A stretch of DNA of 6,425 bases from JBDRGC01 sp043818215 (lineage in GTDB: Bacteria > Chloroflexota > Anaerolineae > Anaerolineales > UBA11858), in contig JBDRGC010000178.1 in NCBI GenBank assembly GCA_043818215.1, positions 1-6,425 on the forward strand, in the 5' to 3' direction. The first letter of the stretch is position 1; each line of letters starts with the position of its first letter. Under the pieces are notes generated by a model, which did not search any database, was not told where the DNA came from, and worked only from the letters and a program-made list of their open reading frames with translations. This document shows positions 1 to 4,573 of this stretch, piece by piece. A program made the translations under genes and the position numbers.

Positions 1-2
1 AC

Positions 3-71
3 AAATGGTTGTCCGAAAGTCCGGTGTGCAACGAGAAAATACTAAAGTGGCTAGCGAGGATGCCGAGATGA
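3..71 (+). CDS. C-terminal end of an upstream gene (partial, tentative)
   Basis: Reading frame 3 is open from the window edge to TGA at 69-71 and gives about 22 residues, including the stretch NEKILKWLARMPR, which looks like a short amphipathic basic helix of the sort that ends many small proteins. Frame 1 also stops early (TAA at 43-45), and frame 2 stays open through the tRNA, so the choice rests on protein-like composition alone. The TGA lies seven bases before the tRNA gene begins. No function can be read from so short a tail. The alternative is that positions 1-77 are a non-coding leader of the tRNA. Confidence 0.35.
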   Translation, partial: KWLSESPVCNEKILKWLARMPR

Positions 72-77
72 TGCGGG

Positions 78-152
78 GCGGTGATAGCGTAGTGGCAGCG
101 CGTCCCCCCTCCAGGGGGAAGGCGGCGGTTCGATTCCGACCTCACCGCTCCA
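78..152 (+). tRNA. tRNA-Gly (anticodon TCC), slightly irregular
   Basis: The acceptor stem is a perfect 7 bp (GCGGTGA 78-84 with TCACCGC 142-148), followed by discriminator T149 and an encoded CCA at 150-152. The D arm is GCGT/GCGC (87-90, 98-101) with loop AGTGGCA. The anticodon stem is 103-107 with 115-119, and the loop CCTCCAG puts TCC (110-112) at the anticodon, which reads GGA and probably GGN codons. The T loop is TTCGATT (129-135). A discriminator T and the TCC anticodon both fit glycine. Two features are odd: position 33 is C rather than the almost invariant T, and the T stem pairs fully only if A139 is bulged out. It may be a functional variant or a decaying gene. Phages often carry tRNAs to supplement the host pool. 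The next gene's ribosome binding site starts immediately after the CCA. Confidence 0.85.
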
Positions 153-166
153 GAGGAGGACAGACT

Positions 167-346
167 ATGAGGCCAATAATCCTGATTGCAAAACTGACTC
201 TGCTTCTTCTCCTCATCCCAGCACTGGCATGGGGGCTCATGGGAAGTGAATGTATGGAGCGGTTCAATGGCTTGGATGGCAAGCCTTCGCCAAAACTATT
301 ATTGGGAAGTAAGCGGAACTGTGTTCATTTTTCTCCCGTCGCGTGA
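167..346 (+). CDS. Small protein with N-terminal signal peptide or membrane anchor
   Basis: The 59-residue product starts at ATG 167 with a strong Shine-Dalgarno GAGGAGGA at 153-160 and a 6-base spacer. This start is preferred over in-frame ATGs farther upstream because those would translate through the tRNA. Residues 1-24 form a basic N-terminus plus a leucine-rich hydrophobic core (LTLLLLLIPALAWG), typical of a Sec signal peptide or a single membrane span. The remaining 35 residues are polar with two cysteines and resemble no family I know. From about 267 onward the same DNA is also covered by a different-frame ORF that looks more protein-like. The mature part here may therefore be frameshifted read-through of one original secreted protein. 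Confidence 0.55.
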   Translation: MRPIILIAKLTLLLLLIPALAWGLMGSECMERFNGLDGKPSPKLLLGSKRNCVHFSPVA

Positions 347-491
347 AGAAGCGGAATCCTTGATTCCAAATATGGAGTATTTGGGCTACTATAAATGTGA
401 TGTTGATAAAGCAATGAATTCTGAAGTAGGGCTAAGGCCGGTCCGATACCTTCTTCGTTGTTCATGGTGCCAAGGGGAAGAGCTGGAATGA
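267..491 (+). CDS. Hypothetical protein of about 74 residues; possibly the continuation of the preceding signal-peptide gene
   Basis: The best-supported start is ATG 267, with GGAG at 256-259 and a 7-base spacer; GTG 246 is an alternative that adds seven residues. The protein has a strand-like segment (SGTVFIFLPS), then an acidic helix (REEAESLIPNMEYLG) and a C-terminal CSWC pair about eight residues from the end. I do not recognise a family. It overlaps the signal-peptide ORF by 80 bases in another frame, which is unusually long for this operon, where overlaps are mostly 4-23 bases. Either these are two overlapping genes, or a single-base indel near 265-290 split one secreted protein. Its TGA overlaps the ATG of the next gene (ATGA at 488-491), which supports real translation up to 491. 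Confidence 0.55.
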   Translation: MAWMASLRQNYYWEVSGTVFIFLPSREEAESLIPNMEYLGYYKCDVDKAMNSEVGLRPVRYLLRCSWCQGEELE

Positions 492-742
492 GCTACTGGG
501 AATACCGAGTGGTAAAGCGGACAATGAAGGCCGGAGAACACGCGCCAGACGTGCCGGCCGAAGATGAGACGTGGTACGCTATCCATACACACCACTCTCC
601 GTTTACACGGAGCGAAATGAAGGGGTCCATCACGACCGATGCGGTTGCGCCGCAGGGAGAGACCCAAGACGAGCTCCGAGAGGACCGGGAGCACATGATG
701 TCGGCACTGGACACGCCGATGCTGCGGTGGGAGGATTTCTAA
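488..742 (+). CDS. Conserved small phage/bacterial hypothetical protein (WEYRVV...YAIH type)
   Basis: The 84-residue product starts at ATG 488, four bases overlapping the previous stop, with a purine-rich AGGGGAAGAG at 474-483 as ribosome binding site. It opens with SYWEYRVVKR, followed by TWYAIHTHH and a C-terminal acidic helix (GETQDELREDREHMMSAL). The order strand, strand, 'APQGET' turn and long acidic helix matches, from memory, a family of small hypothetical proteins found in phages and bacteria that share YRV...YAIHEVYYD...GET...L..DLE.ML.AL. The function of that family is not known to me; some members sit near antitoxin-like genes, so an antitoxin fold is only a guess. It is translated in series with its neighbours. 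Confidence 0.8.
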   Translation: MSYWEYRVVKRTMKAGEHAPDVPAEDETWYAIHTHHSPFTRSEMKGSITTDAVAPQGETQDELREDREHMMSALDTPMLRWEDF

Positions 743-743
743 A

Positions 744-950
744 ATGCGCAGAATGACCTGTGGGTGCTGTAAATGGTGGAACGGCCTACTGGCTCTCGGG
801 CAATGTATGTTGCCGGGATCGGATGAGCCCTGCAAGGACACATGGAGTACAGATGAATGCAATAACTGGGACAGCCCGGCGCTGAAGGAGGTGTTTGATG
901 AGCGAAGAAATAGTGACAAAAGCAGAACGGAAACAGAGGGAAGGGGTTAA
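744..950 (+). CDS. Small cysteine-rich protein
   Basis: The 68-residue product starts at ATG 744, one base after the previous stop, with GGGAGG at 728-733. The N-terminal two thirds carry six cysteines (residues 6, 8, 9, 21, 30 and 39) in a CGCCKWW...GQC...EPC...DEC arrangement, and the last 20 residues are highly charged. The cysteine spacing suggests a small metal-binding or disulphide-stabilised domain. It resembles the Cys-rich small proteins annotated as hypothetical in phages, but I cannot assign a named family. The coding region overlaps the next gene by 53 bases, and that gene's ribosome binding site (AAGGAGGT) lies inside it, so the charged tail may be dispensable. Confidence 0.7.
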   Translation: MRRMTCGCCKWWNGLLALGQCMLPGSDEPCKDTWSTDECNNWDSPALKEVFDERRNSDKSRTETEGRG

Positions 951-1161
951 CGCCAATGCTAATTTTTCAGGGAAGTTATGTACCAGCAACGATGAAAGAA
1001 CCCAGGAATTGGCAGAGGCACATTGGAATTACTCATACTACGCCATATGCTTAGGGCGTAACCCAAACCGTGTAAAGGCTGACATAGCTACCGTTGGCTG
1101 GATTTACAAACAGGCATTCGTTCATGGTTACAAGCACGGGAAAGAGGAGGTGGTGGGATGA
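898..1161 (+). CDS. Small phage-type protein with C-terminal HGYKHG motif
   Basis: The 87-residue product begins at ATG 898 with the strong site AAGGAGGT at 885-892; a TTG three bases upstream is in frame but less likely. The N-terminus is charged and probably helical. The C-terminal half (ELAEAHWNYSYYAI from residue 37, then GWIYKQAFVHGYKHGKEE at 67-84) matches from memory a recurrent small phage protein whose end reads (F/Y)HYK(T/S)AFxHGxKHG. The role of that family is unknown to me. The two histidines flanking the final Gly-Tyr-Lys could bind metal, but nothing here proves it. Its stop overlaps the next start as ATGA. Confidence 0.75.
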   Translation: MSEEIVTKAERKQREGVNANANFSGKLCTSNDERTQELAEAHWNYSYYAICLGRNPNRVKADIATVGWIYKQAFVHGYKHGKEEVVG

Positions 1162-1391
1162 TTTGCAAGCTGCGGGTAGATTCGGTCGAGGGCGAGCACG
1201 TTCACCTGAAACTGTTCTGCGGAGAGCAGGAGGGCTCGCTCGGAAAATGCGGCGAGCTGATTATGCGCATAGGCGAGTACCAGCTTTTCGGCGCAGCCCT
1301 CACCCTGGGCGCTAGTTTGTCGGGTGGGCACCTGACAATGATTCACGACGACGTGAAGTTCAGGAAATGGACGGAAAGGGGGCAGTCATGA
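1158..1391 (+). CDS. Small conserved phage-type hypothetical protein (IGEYQLFGAAL)
   Basis: The 77-residue product starts at ATG 1158, overlapping the previous stop by four bases, with GAGGAGG at 1144-1150 upstream. It is predicted to be mostly beta: an N-terminal strand (ICKLRVDSVEG), another (HVHLKLFCG), then CGELIMRIGEYQLFGAALTL at 31-50 and a C-terminal HLTMIHDD segment. From memory this resembles small phage proteins built as LxVxxIEGxHVHxxLF...CGxLxMRxGEYQLFGAAL, with no known function. Cysteines 3, 21 and 31 are not in CxxC pairs. The gene is coupled to a 28-residue ORF at its 3' end by another ATGA. Confidence 0.78.
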   Translation: MICKLRVDSVEGEHVHLKLFCGEQEGSLGKCGELIMRIGEYQLFGAALTLGASLSGGHLTMIHDDVKFRKWTERGQS

Positions 1392-1474
1392 GGTGCCAGC
1401 GCTGCGGCCAAGCCGACGCGGACCGGCTCCTGTACTGGCGGCGGTACTACATGGAGATCGGAAGGAAGGGATAG
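1388..1474 (+). CDS. 28-residue micro-protein with a CxxC knuckle
   Basis: ATG 1388 overlaps the previous TGA (ATGA) and is preceded by AAAGGGGG at 1376-1383. The ORF runs to TAG at 1472-1474. The product starts MRCQRCGQADADRLLYWRRY and is strongly basic towards the end. One CxxC pair at residues 3-6 is half of a zinc ribbon, so it could dimerise around a metal or be a truncated remnant of a larger zinc-ribbon protein. Its position in the coupled chain and good Shine-Dalgarno favour real translation, but so short a protein cannot be confirmed from sequence alone. Confidence 0.5.
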   Translation: MRCQRCGQADADRLLYWRRYYMEIGRKG

Positions 1475-1512
1475 AGACAGGATAACGTGTGCGTGAAAGG
1501 GGGGGGATGGCT

Positions 1513-2016
1513 ATGAAAGGAATTACATGGTTTGATGAGGCAGTTTCCGGCGAGCAAACAAGGCAAAAAGACCGGATGGATTATCTCCAGCGCTGTAAGC
1601 CGTGGTTCCGTGTCGGGATGGAGTATGCGTGTCAATTCAGCCACAATCATATCGTGGACTATTCCGACAAGAGAACGGAGCGGGCAAGCCTAGTCTCATT
1701 CAACCAGGAAGTCGGCAGCATCCGAGGGGTTATTGTCCACTTGTATTTGGGCAAGGCCGACACGCTTACGCGAGACGTAGGGCCAATCATCGAAATCCTT
1801 ATTAATGACCACCCGGACTTAAAGGGTGGAGACGGCGATGATTTTGTGGGTATCAAAGCCAGGACGTGGGAGTTTATGCACAAGAGAAAAACCGATAGCG
1901 GCGATTTATGGGAGGTTGTCCTAACGGTACGCGCGCACTATGAGGCCGCCGAAAAGTGTAAGCTAGTCGGGACAGGGGAGTTTGAAGAAAAGATGAAACT
2001 TGAATGCGAGGAGTAA
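1513..2016 (+). CDS. Hypothetical protein of 167 residues
   Basis: The start is assigned to ATG 1513 because the run of eight G (1499-1506) then sits six bases upstream; ATG 1507 directly abuts that run, and GTG 1489 would place the site inside the gene. The protein has a charged N-terminal helix with a cysteine pair nine apart (28, 40 around KPWFRVGMEYAC), a central alpha/beta stretch (RGVIVHLYLGKADTLTR, residues 71-87), an acidic loop GGDGDD and a C-terminal TVRAHYEAAEKCKLVGTGEF strand region. The ending 'CKxVxxGT...' is reminiscent of small phage proteins, but I do not recognise the family. It lacks signal peptide and membrane segments, so it is probably cytosolic. It ends with a 30-base gap, one of the larger gaps in the window. 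Confidence 0.8.
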   Translation: MKGITWFDEAVSGEQTRQKDRMDYLQRCKPWFRVGMEYACQFSHNHIVDYSDKRTERASLVSFNQEVGSIRGVIVHLYLGKADTLTRDVGPIIEILINDHPDLKGGDGDDFVGIKARTWEFMHKRKTDSGDLWEVVLTVRAHYEAAEKCKLVGTGEFEEKMKLECEE

Positions 2017-2018
2017 TC

Positions 2019-2034
2019 TTAACGACGTCGTTAA
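2019..2034 (+). promoter_or_regulatory. Perfect 16-bp palindrome, candidate operator or RNA hairpin
   Basis: TTAACGACGTCGTTAA reads identically on both strands. It lies entirely in the 30-base gap after the 167-residue gene and directly precedes the G-rich ribosome binding site (2035-2044). As DNA it has the form of a dimeric repressor site; as RNA it could make a 6-bp stem with an ACGT loop just upstream of the Shine-Dalgarno. There is no T-run after it, so it is not a factor-independent terminator. The palindrome is seen; a regulatory role is inference. Confidence 0.4.
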
Positions 2035-2046
2035 AAGGGGGGAGTC

Positions 2047-2127
2047 ATGGCAAAGGCGTGGAAGATCACTAGCTGCTGGGAGTACACCGAGTTCGAGGAT
2101 GACGCGCATCCGGGAGGTGAGGGATGA
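2047..2127 (+). CDS. 26-residue micro-protein
   Basis: ATG 2047 has an excellent site (AAAAGGGGGGAG, 2033-2044) and the ORF ends at TGA 2125-2127, overlapping the next ATG as ATGA. The product begins MAKAWKITSCWEYTEFEDDA and turns acidic, with a glycine-rich end. It has no recognisable family. Tight coupling to the following signal-peptide gene suggests it may act as a translated leader setting that gene's expression, as well as or instead of having a function of its own. Its placement after the palindrome makes regulated translation or transcription of this pair plausible. Confidence 0.5.
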   Translation: MAKAWKITSCWEYTEFEDDAHPGGEG

Positions 2128-2432
2128 AACGACTTATGGCGTTGGTTCTGATGGTAGGCGGATTTCTGGTAGTGCTGACCGGGGCAGTTTGCTACGGGGA
2201 GGACAAGCCCCCCATCTTTACCGTCGAGACTTCGGGCGGGGATGTTCAAGGGTCGTTCCGGATTATCGAATCTTGCGAGGAGTTTAGGGCGGCACTCGAG
2301 CTGGCGCTAAAATACCTAGACTCAGACGATTGGACGTTAATAGTATCGGGCGGGGTACGCGATAATGACCAGATGCAGAGACAGCTTGGCAGTGACATTG
2401 AACGAATCCGGGCTGTACTGCGGCAGTGGTAG
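2124..2432 (+). CDS. Exported or membrane-anchored small protein
   Basis: The 102-residue product starts at ATG 2124, with GGGAGGTGAGGG at 2111-2122 upstream and an ATGA overlap with the preceding ORF. Residues 1-25 are a classic signal sequence: basic MKR, then hydrophobic LMALVLMVGGFLVVLTGAV, then small residues, with probable cleavage near AVCYG. The Cys at 23 lacks a good lipobox (TGAVC), so a lipoprotein is unlikely. The mature part has a predicted strand (PPIFTVETSGG), then acidic helices (CEEFRAALELALKYLDS and QLGSDIERIRAVLRQW) around a WTLIVSGG strand. I do not recognise it. If cleaved, the mature domain of about 77 residues would act outside the membrane. Confidence 0.78.
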   Translation: MKRLMALVLMVGGFLVVLTGAVCYGEDKPPIFTVETSGGDVQGSFRIIESCEEFRAALELALKYLDSDDWTLIVSGGVRDNDQMQRQLGSDIERIRAVLRQW

Positions 2433-2459
2433 CCATGATAATCCGCTAGGAGATGAAAG

Positions 2460-2603
2460 ATGAGTACAATAGAACAATGGATGATTAGCAAGCTAAAAGA
2501 ATGCCAGGACGATCCTGAGTATTTACGAGCGTATATCGAAATACTGGAAGGGGAATTAGAATTACGCCGATCAAAGAATGAACAAGAAAACCTGGAGGCA
2601 TAA
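2460..2603 (+). CDS. 47-residue helical phage-type protein
   Basis: ATG 2460 is preceded by AGGAG at 2448-2452 with a 7-base spacer, and the ORF ends at TAA 2601-2603. The sequence opens MSTIEQWMISKLKECQDDPE and continues with an acidic amphipathic helix ending in a polar tail. The opening 'IEQW...KL....DDPEYL' is, from memory, a very common start among small phage hypothetical proteins of about 40-60 residues, with no assigned function. It has no membrane segment, and a two-helix hairpin is likely. The GGAGG in its last codons (2594-2598) serves as ribosome binding site for the micro-ORF after it. Confidence 0.72.
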   Translation: MSTIEQWMISKLKECQDDPEYLRAYIEILEGELELRRSKNEQENLEA

Positions 2604-2605
2604 AA

Positions 2606-2650
2606 ATGTTGATAGGAGCACTAGATAGATATGCGGAGGATAAAAAATGA
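2606..2650 (+). CDS. 14-residue micro-ORF, likely translated leader
   Basis: ATG 2606 lies 7 bases after GGAGG (2594-2598). The ORF encodes MLIGALDRYAEDKK and stops at TGA 2648-2650, which overlaps the ATG of the next gene at 2647. The following gene also has its own GGAGG-like site (CGGAGGA, 2634-2640) inside this ORF. The product has no recognisable function. The likely role is coupling of translation between the 47-residue gene and the first zinc-ribbon paralog. The ribosome binding site and stop/start overlap are seen; the role is inferred. Confidence 0.45.
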   Translation: MLIGALDRYAEDKK

Positions 2651-3039
2651 GCAGGCTATACGTGCTGATGGAAGTTGTAAAGACCGATGCCGTCGATGTG
2701 GACGGGAACGCAGTCTACCACCCGGTCGATGGGGGTCGGGGGGAACTGATGTGGCTGCGAACGGACCGCATCATCGAGTGCGCGAACAGTGGGCCAGGAT
2801 ACGGTTTTATAGACCCAGGAGACATATATATAGACGATAGCGGCCTAATAAAAACAGCAACTAAAGAGATAAACGAGTGTGACTTTCTATGCTTCCCCAC
2901 CCCTGAACGAGAGGAGAGAGATTGCCTTACTTGCGGACATAATGCCAAGAATAAATTCCCGTGTGGCCCGTGTACGGAGGGCGGAAAAAGAGGCAATAAA
3001 AAATATACGTACTGGAAACCGAGGGCTGGGGTTGACTAA
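2647..3039 (+). CDS. Zinc-ribbon-like protein, paralog 1
   Basis: The 130-residue product starts at ATG 2647 with CGGAGGA seven to eight bases upstream. The N-terminal part (residues 1-75) is beta-rich and includes RIIECANSGPGYGF. A CFPTPEREE linker (82-90) leads to a C-terminal zinc-ribbon-like module, CLTCGHNAKNKFPCGPC (93-109), followed by GNKKYTYWKP (116-125). The four paired cysteines are spaced as expected for one zinc ion. This CxTC...PCxxC...YWKP ending is frequent in small phage proteins. It is clearly homologous to the gene at 3747-4403: both share IIECA(N/D)SGP, CFP(T/A)PEREE, CLTC, GNKKY and YW(K/Q)P. The role is unknown; protein or nucleic-acid binding is a guess. It is separated from the next gene by 30 bases. 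Confidence 0.8.
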   Translation: MSRLYVLMEVVKTDAVDVDGNAVYHPVDGGRGELMWLRTDRIIECANSGPGYGFIDPGDIYIDDSGLIKTATKEINECDFLCFPTPEREERDCLTCGHNAKNKFPCGPCTEGGKRGNKKYTYWKPRAGVD

Positions 3040-3069
3040 ACCTCTGGGCTTGATAGATTGGAGGAGAAC

Positions 3070-3750
3070 ATGCTGTATAAAGTGCTTAACAATGACTGCT
3101 CTGCATATCATGGTGGTAGCGGCGTTTGGCATTTGCCCAAAGGCAAACGCCCTGGAAAATGGATGCCGGCGATTGTCAATCTTATCCTCTGCGAAAGGGG
3201 ATATCACCTATGTCGCAGGGAAGACCTGATCCATTGGCTTGGGCCAACCGTGTGGGTGGCGGAAGGCAGGGGCGAAAAGTTACTCGACCATGATAAAGTA
3301 GTGTTTACTCAAGCGCGATTGCTGCGACGGCTAGACACCTGGACTGAACGCACCGCCCGCCTGTTTGCGGCAGACTGCGCTGAGGCGGTGCTTCCATTGT
3401 TTGAAAAAGACTGCCCAAACGATAACAGGCCACGGTCAGCAGTTGAAGCTGCCCGAAAGTTTACCAGGGGGAAAATATCGGAGAAGGAATTGTACGCAGC
3501 CTGTGTCGCAGCCAGGGACGCAGCCTGCGGGGACGCAACCTATGCCGCAGCCTGGGCCGCAGCCAGGGACGCAGCCAGGGCCGCAGCCAGGGACGCAGCC
3601 TGGGCCGCAGCCTATGCCGCAGCCAGGGCCGCAGCCTGGGCCGCAGCCAGGGACGCAGCCTGGGCCGCAGCCTATGCCGCAGCCTATGCCGCAACCAGGG
3701 ATGCACAAACCAATCTCCTTTTTGAGCATCTGGAGGGCAAACGACAATGA
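3070..3750 (+). CDS. DUF7666 / Imm-5-like protein with Ala-rich repeat tail
   Basis: The 226-residue product starts at ATG 3070, with GGAGGAG at 3060-3066. Residues 13-25 (YHGGSGVWHLPKG) and 44-59 (GYHLCRREDLIHWLGP) match what I remember of the DUF7666 N-terminal domain. Residues 94-112 (RTARLFAADCAEAVLPLFE) and 120-137 (RPRSAVEAARKFTRGKIS) match the Imm-5-like 'putative immunity protein' module. Residues 143-212 are a low-complexity repeat of four-residue units, AA(W/Y/R)(A/D), predicted as one long Ala-rich helix with a Trp, Tyr or Arg every fourth position. The family is widespread in phages, actinobacteria and other bacteria, and many members carry such repeats. The immunity name comes from family annotation; no toxin partner is visible here. 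Its stop overlaps the next ATG. Confidence 0.85.
   Translation: MLYKVLNNDCSAYHGGSGVWHLPKGKRPGKWMPAIVNLILCERGYHLCRREDLIHWLGPTVWVAEGRGEKLLDHDKVVFTQARLLRRLDTWTERTARLFAADCAEAVLPLFEKDCPNDNRPRSAVEAARKFTRGKISEKELYAACVAARDAACGDATYAAAWAAARDAARAAARDAAWAAAYAAARAAAWAAARDAAWAAAYAAAYAATRDAQTNLLFEHLEGKRQ
3496..3705 (+). repeat. 12-nt tandem repeat encoding (AAxA/D)n
   Basis: The repeat is about 17 units of GCAGCC plus a variable hexamer (AGGGAC, TGGGCC, TATGCC or AGGGCC). The alanine codons are nearly always the same (GCA GCC), so the array is conserved at DNA level, not just protein level. A higher-order 60-nt period is visible: 3578-3624 is identical to 3638-3684 over 47 bases. One unit near 3526-3540 is out of register, encoding an extra residue. 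The lack of stop codons in the repeat keeps several other frames open, which creates false ORFs. Confidence 0.95.
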
Positions 3751-3775
3751 GAAGGTTTGTAATGAGAAGGTTTGT
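3746..3775 (+). repeat. Tandem 15-nt duplication covering the start codon
   Basis: AATGAGAAGGTTTGT occurs twice head to tail (3746-3760 and 3761-3775), then a GATG supplies a third in-frame ATG at 3777. The effect is a repeated MRRFV at the N-terminus of the second zinc-ribbon paralog and three possible starts (3747, 3762, 3777). Confidence 0.95.
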
Positions 3776-4403
3776 GATGTTGGAGATCGAGCGATACTTG
3801 TCTGCTGACTTAACGCGCTGGGTACCAGTAAATGGAAAACCCGGAGACGACCTCTACCTGCACCCGTCTCATATTATCGAGTGCGCGGACAGCGGGCCGA
3901 TGTACCGAACACCCCAAAAAGAGGACAGAGTATTAGACAGGTATAGTGATGGGAAATGGGATATTACAGGGAAACAGGTAATAGCGTGGACACAGTGGAA
4001 AAGTAGCCACCCGTTCCTCTGCTTCCCCGCGCCGGAGCGGGAGGAATATGAAGAATGGTCGGAAGAGGAAATAAATCATGTTTGGGATAGATATAATGCT
4101 CTTATAAAGGCGGGGAAAATAACCCCTGTTCAAGGAGAAGAAGACCGGGAGAAGATAGAGGTAAAAACGGAATTCATAGAACAACGTGGACCAAAGACAA
4201 TCAAGAAGAAACCCGATCCCGCGCCGGAGCGAGAGGAGATAAACTGTCTCACTTGTAGACAAAAGATGAACAAACAGTACTATCCATGTCGCCCATGTAT
4301 AGACAGTGGGATGAGCGGCAACAAGAAGTATGCGTACTGGCAACCAAAGGACGAACCCGATCCCGCCGAGTGGTGCGGGGGAGCATTAGGAGGAGTACTA
4401 TGA
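3747..4403 (+). CDS. Zinc-ribbon-like protein, paralog 2, with an internal insertion
   Basis: ATG 3747 overlaps the previous stop (ATGA), with GGAGGG at 3731-3736; ATG 3762 or 3777 are alternatives because of a 15-nt duplication. The 218-residue product parallels the gene at 2647-3039: HIIECADSGP (42-51), LCFPAPEREE (91-100), CLTC (167-170), PCRPC (180-184), GNKKYAYWQP (191-200). The four cysteines at 167, 170, 181 and 184 form the probable zinc site. Between CFPAPEREE and the zinc ribbon lies an extra charged stretch of about 64 residues that ends in a second copy of PAPEREE. An 18-residue tail follows YWQP. The longer length and its bounding duplicates indicate growth by internal duplication or insertion. 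The function is unknown; a charged, flexible adaptor is the shape it suggests. Confidence 0.8.
   Translation: MRRFVMRRFVMLEIERYLSADLTRWVPVNGKPGDDLYLHPSHIIECADSGPMYRTPQKEDRVLDRYSDGKWDITGKQVIAWTQWKSSHPFLCFPAPEREEYEEWSEEEINHVWDRYNALIKAGKITPVQGEEDREKIEVKTEFIEQRGPKTIKKKPDPAPEREEINCLTCRQKMNKQYYPCRPCIDSGMSGNKKYAYWQPKDEPDPAEWCGGALGGVL
4026..4231 (+). repeat. Direct repeats bounding the insertion in paralog 2
   Basis: CCCGCGCCGGAGCG is present at 4026-4039 and again at 4218-4231, and the similarity continues as G(G/A)GAGGA after both. Both copies encode PAPERE. A related short repeat, AACCCGATCCCGC, is at 4210-4222 and 4355-4367 in the tail of the same gene. The corresponding place in paralog 1 (about 2896-2915) has a single copy. 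Confidence 0.8.
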
Positions 4404-4573
4404 TGCTAGACACTAGTCCAAATGTAGAAAATTGGGATACCATATCACGGTATGATAAACTGCTCCTGATGGGCCACACAGTAAATTGTGCTGCCCGGAT
4501 CGTAAGTGGAGACGGTGAGTGCGAATGCATGCCGTGGCTAGAGACAAGGGATGAGCAACGTTGTTCAGCTTGA
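4400..4573 (+). CDS. Small Cys protein with GHTVNCA...GDGECEC motif
   Basis: ATG 4400 overlaps the previous TGA; AGGAGGAG at 4389-4396 is the binding site and could equally serve ATG 4403. The 57-residue product carries MGHTVNCAARIVSGDGECEC at 24-43. From memory this is a recurrent small phage protein motif (GHxxxCAxRxxxGDGxCEC) with a C...CxC arrangement suited to binding one metal ion together with the nearby His. The N-terminal 20 residues are polar and variable. The function is unknown. It overlaps the following gene by 23 bases in another frame. Confidence 0.75.
   Translation: MMLDTSPNVENWDTISRYDKLLLMGHTVNCAARIVSGDGECECMPWLETRDEQRCSA

Noticed and set aside
5..346. Long frame running from the window start through the tRNA to the signal-peptide ORF
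   Set aside because: It would translate the whole tRNA; ATG 167 has a strong binding site and a perfect signal-peptide start, so the upstream extension is an open frame by chance.
389..919. 176-residue minus-strand ORF and other antisense frames (4807-5256, 3933-4343 and similar)
   Set aside because: They lie opposite well-supported plus-strand genes, have no convincing binding sites and read as low-quality composition. I found no convincing minus-strand gene.
2398..2442. TTGAAC ... GATAAT resembling a sigma-70 promoter before the 47-residue gene
   Set aside because: The spacing between the two elements is far too long (over 30 bases) and no -35 box stands at 16-18 bases from GATAAT.
3121..3151. 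8-bp inverted repeat GGCGTTTG / CAAACGCC with a 15-base loop
   Set aside because: It lies inside the coding region, has no T-run and competes with another pairing; it is probably chance, or at most a weak mRNA structure.
3496..3705. Possible CRISPR array
   Set aside because: Units are 12 nt and contiguous, with no unique spacers, and they are in frame within a coding sequence.
3365..3808. PQ/GPQ-rich ORF and the antisense GCGPGC and RPRLRPWL ORFs over the Ala repeat
   Set aside because: They are alternative readings of the 12-nt repeat, which contains no stops in several frames. The Ala-rich frame joins a recognised domain; the others do not.
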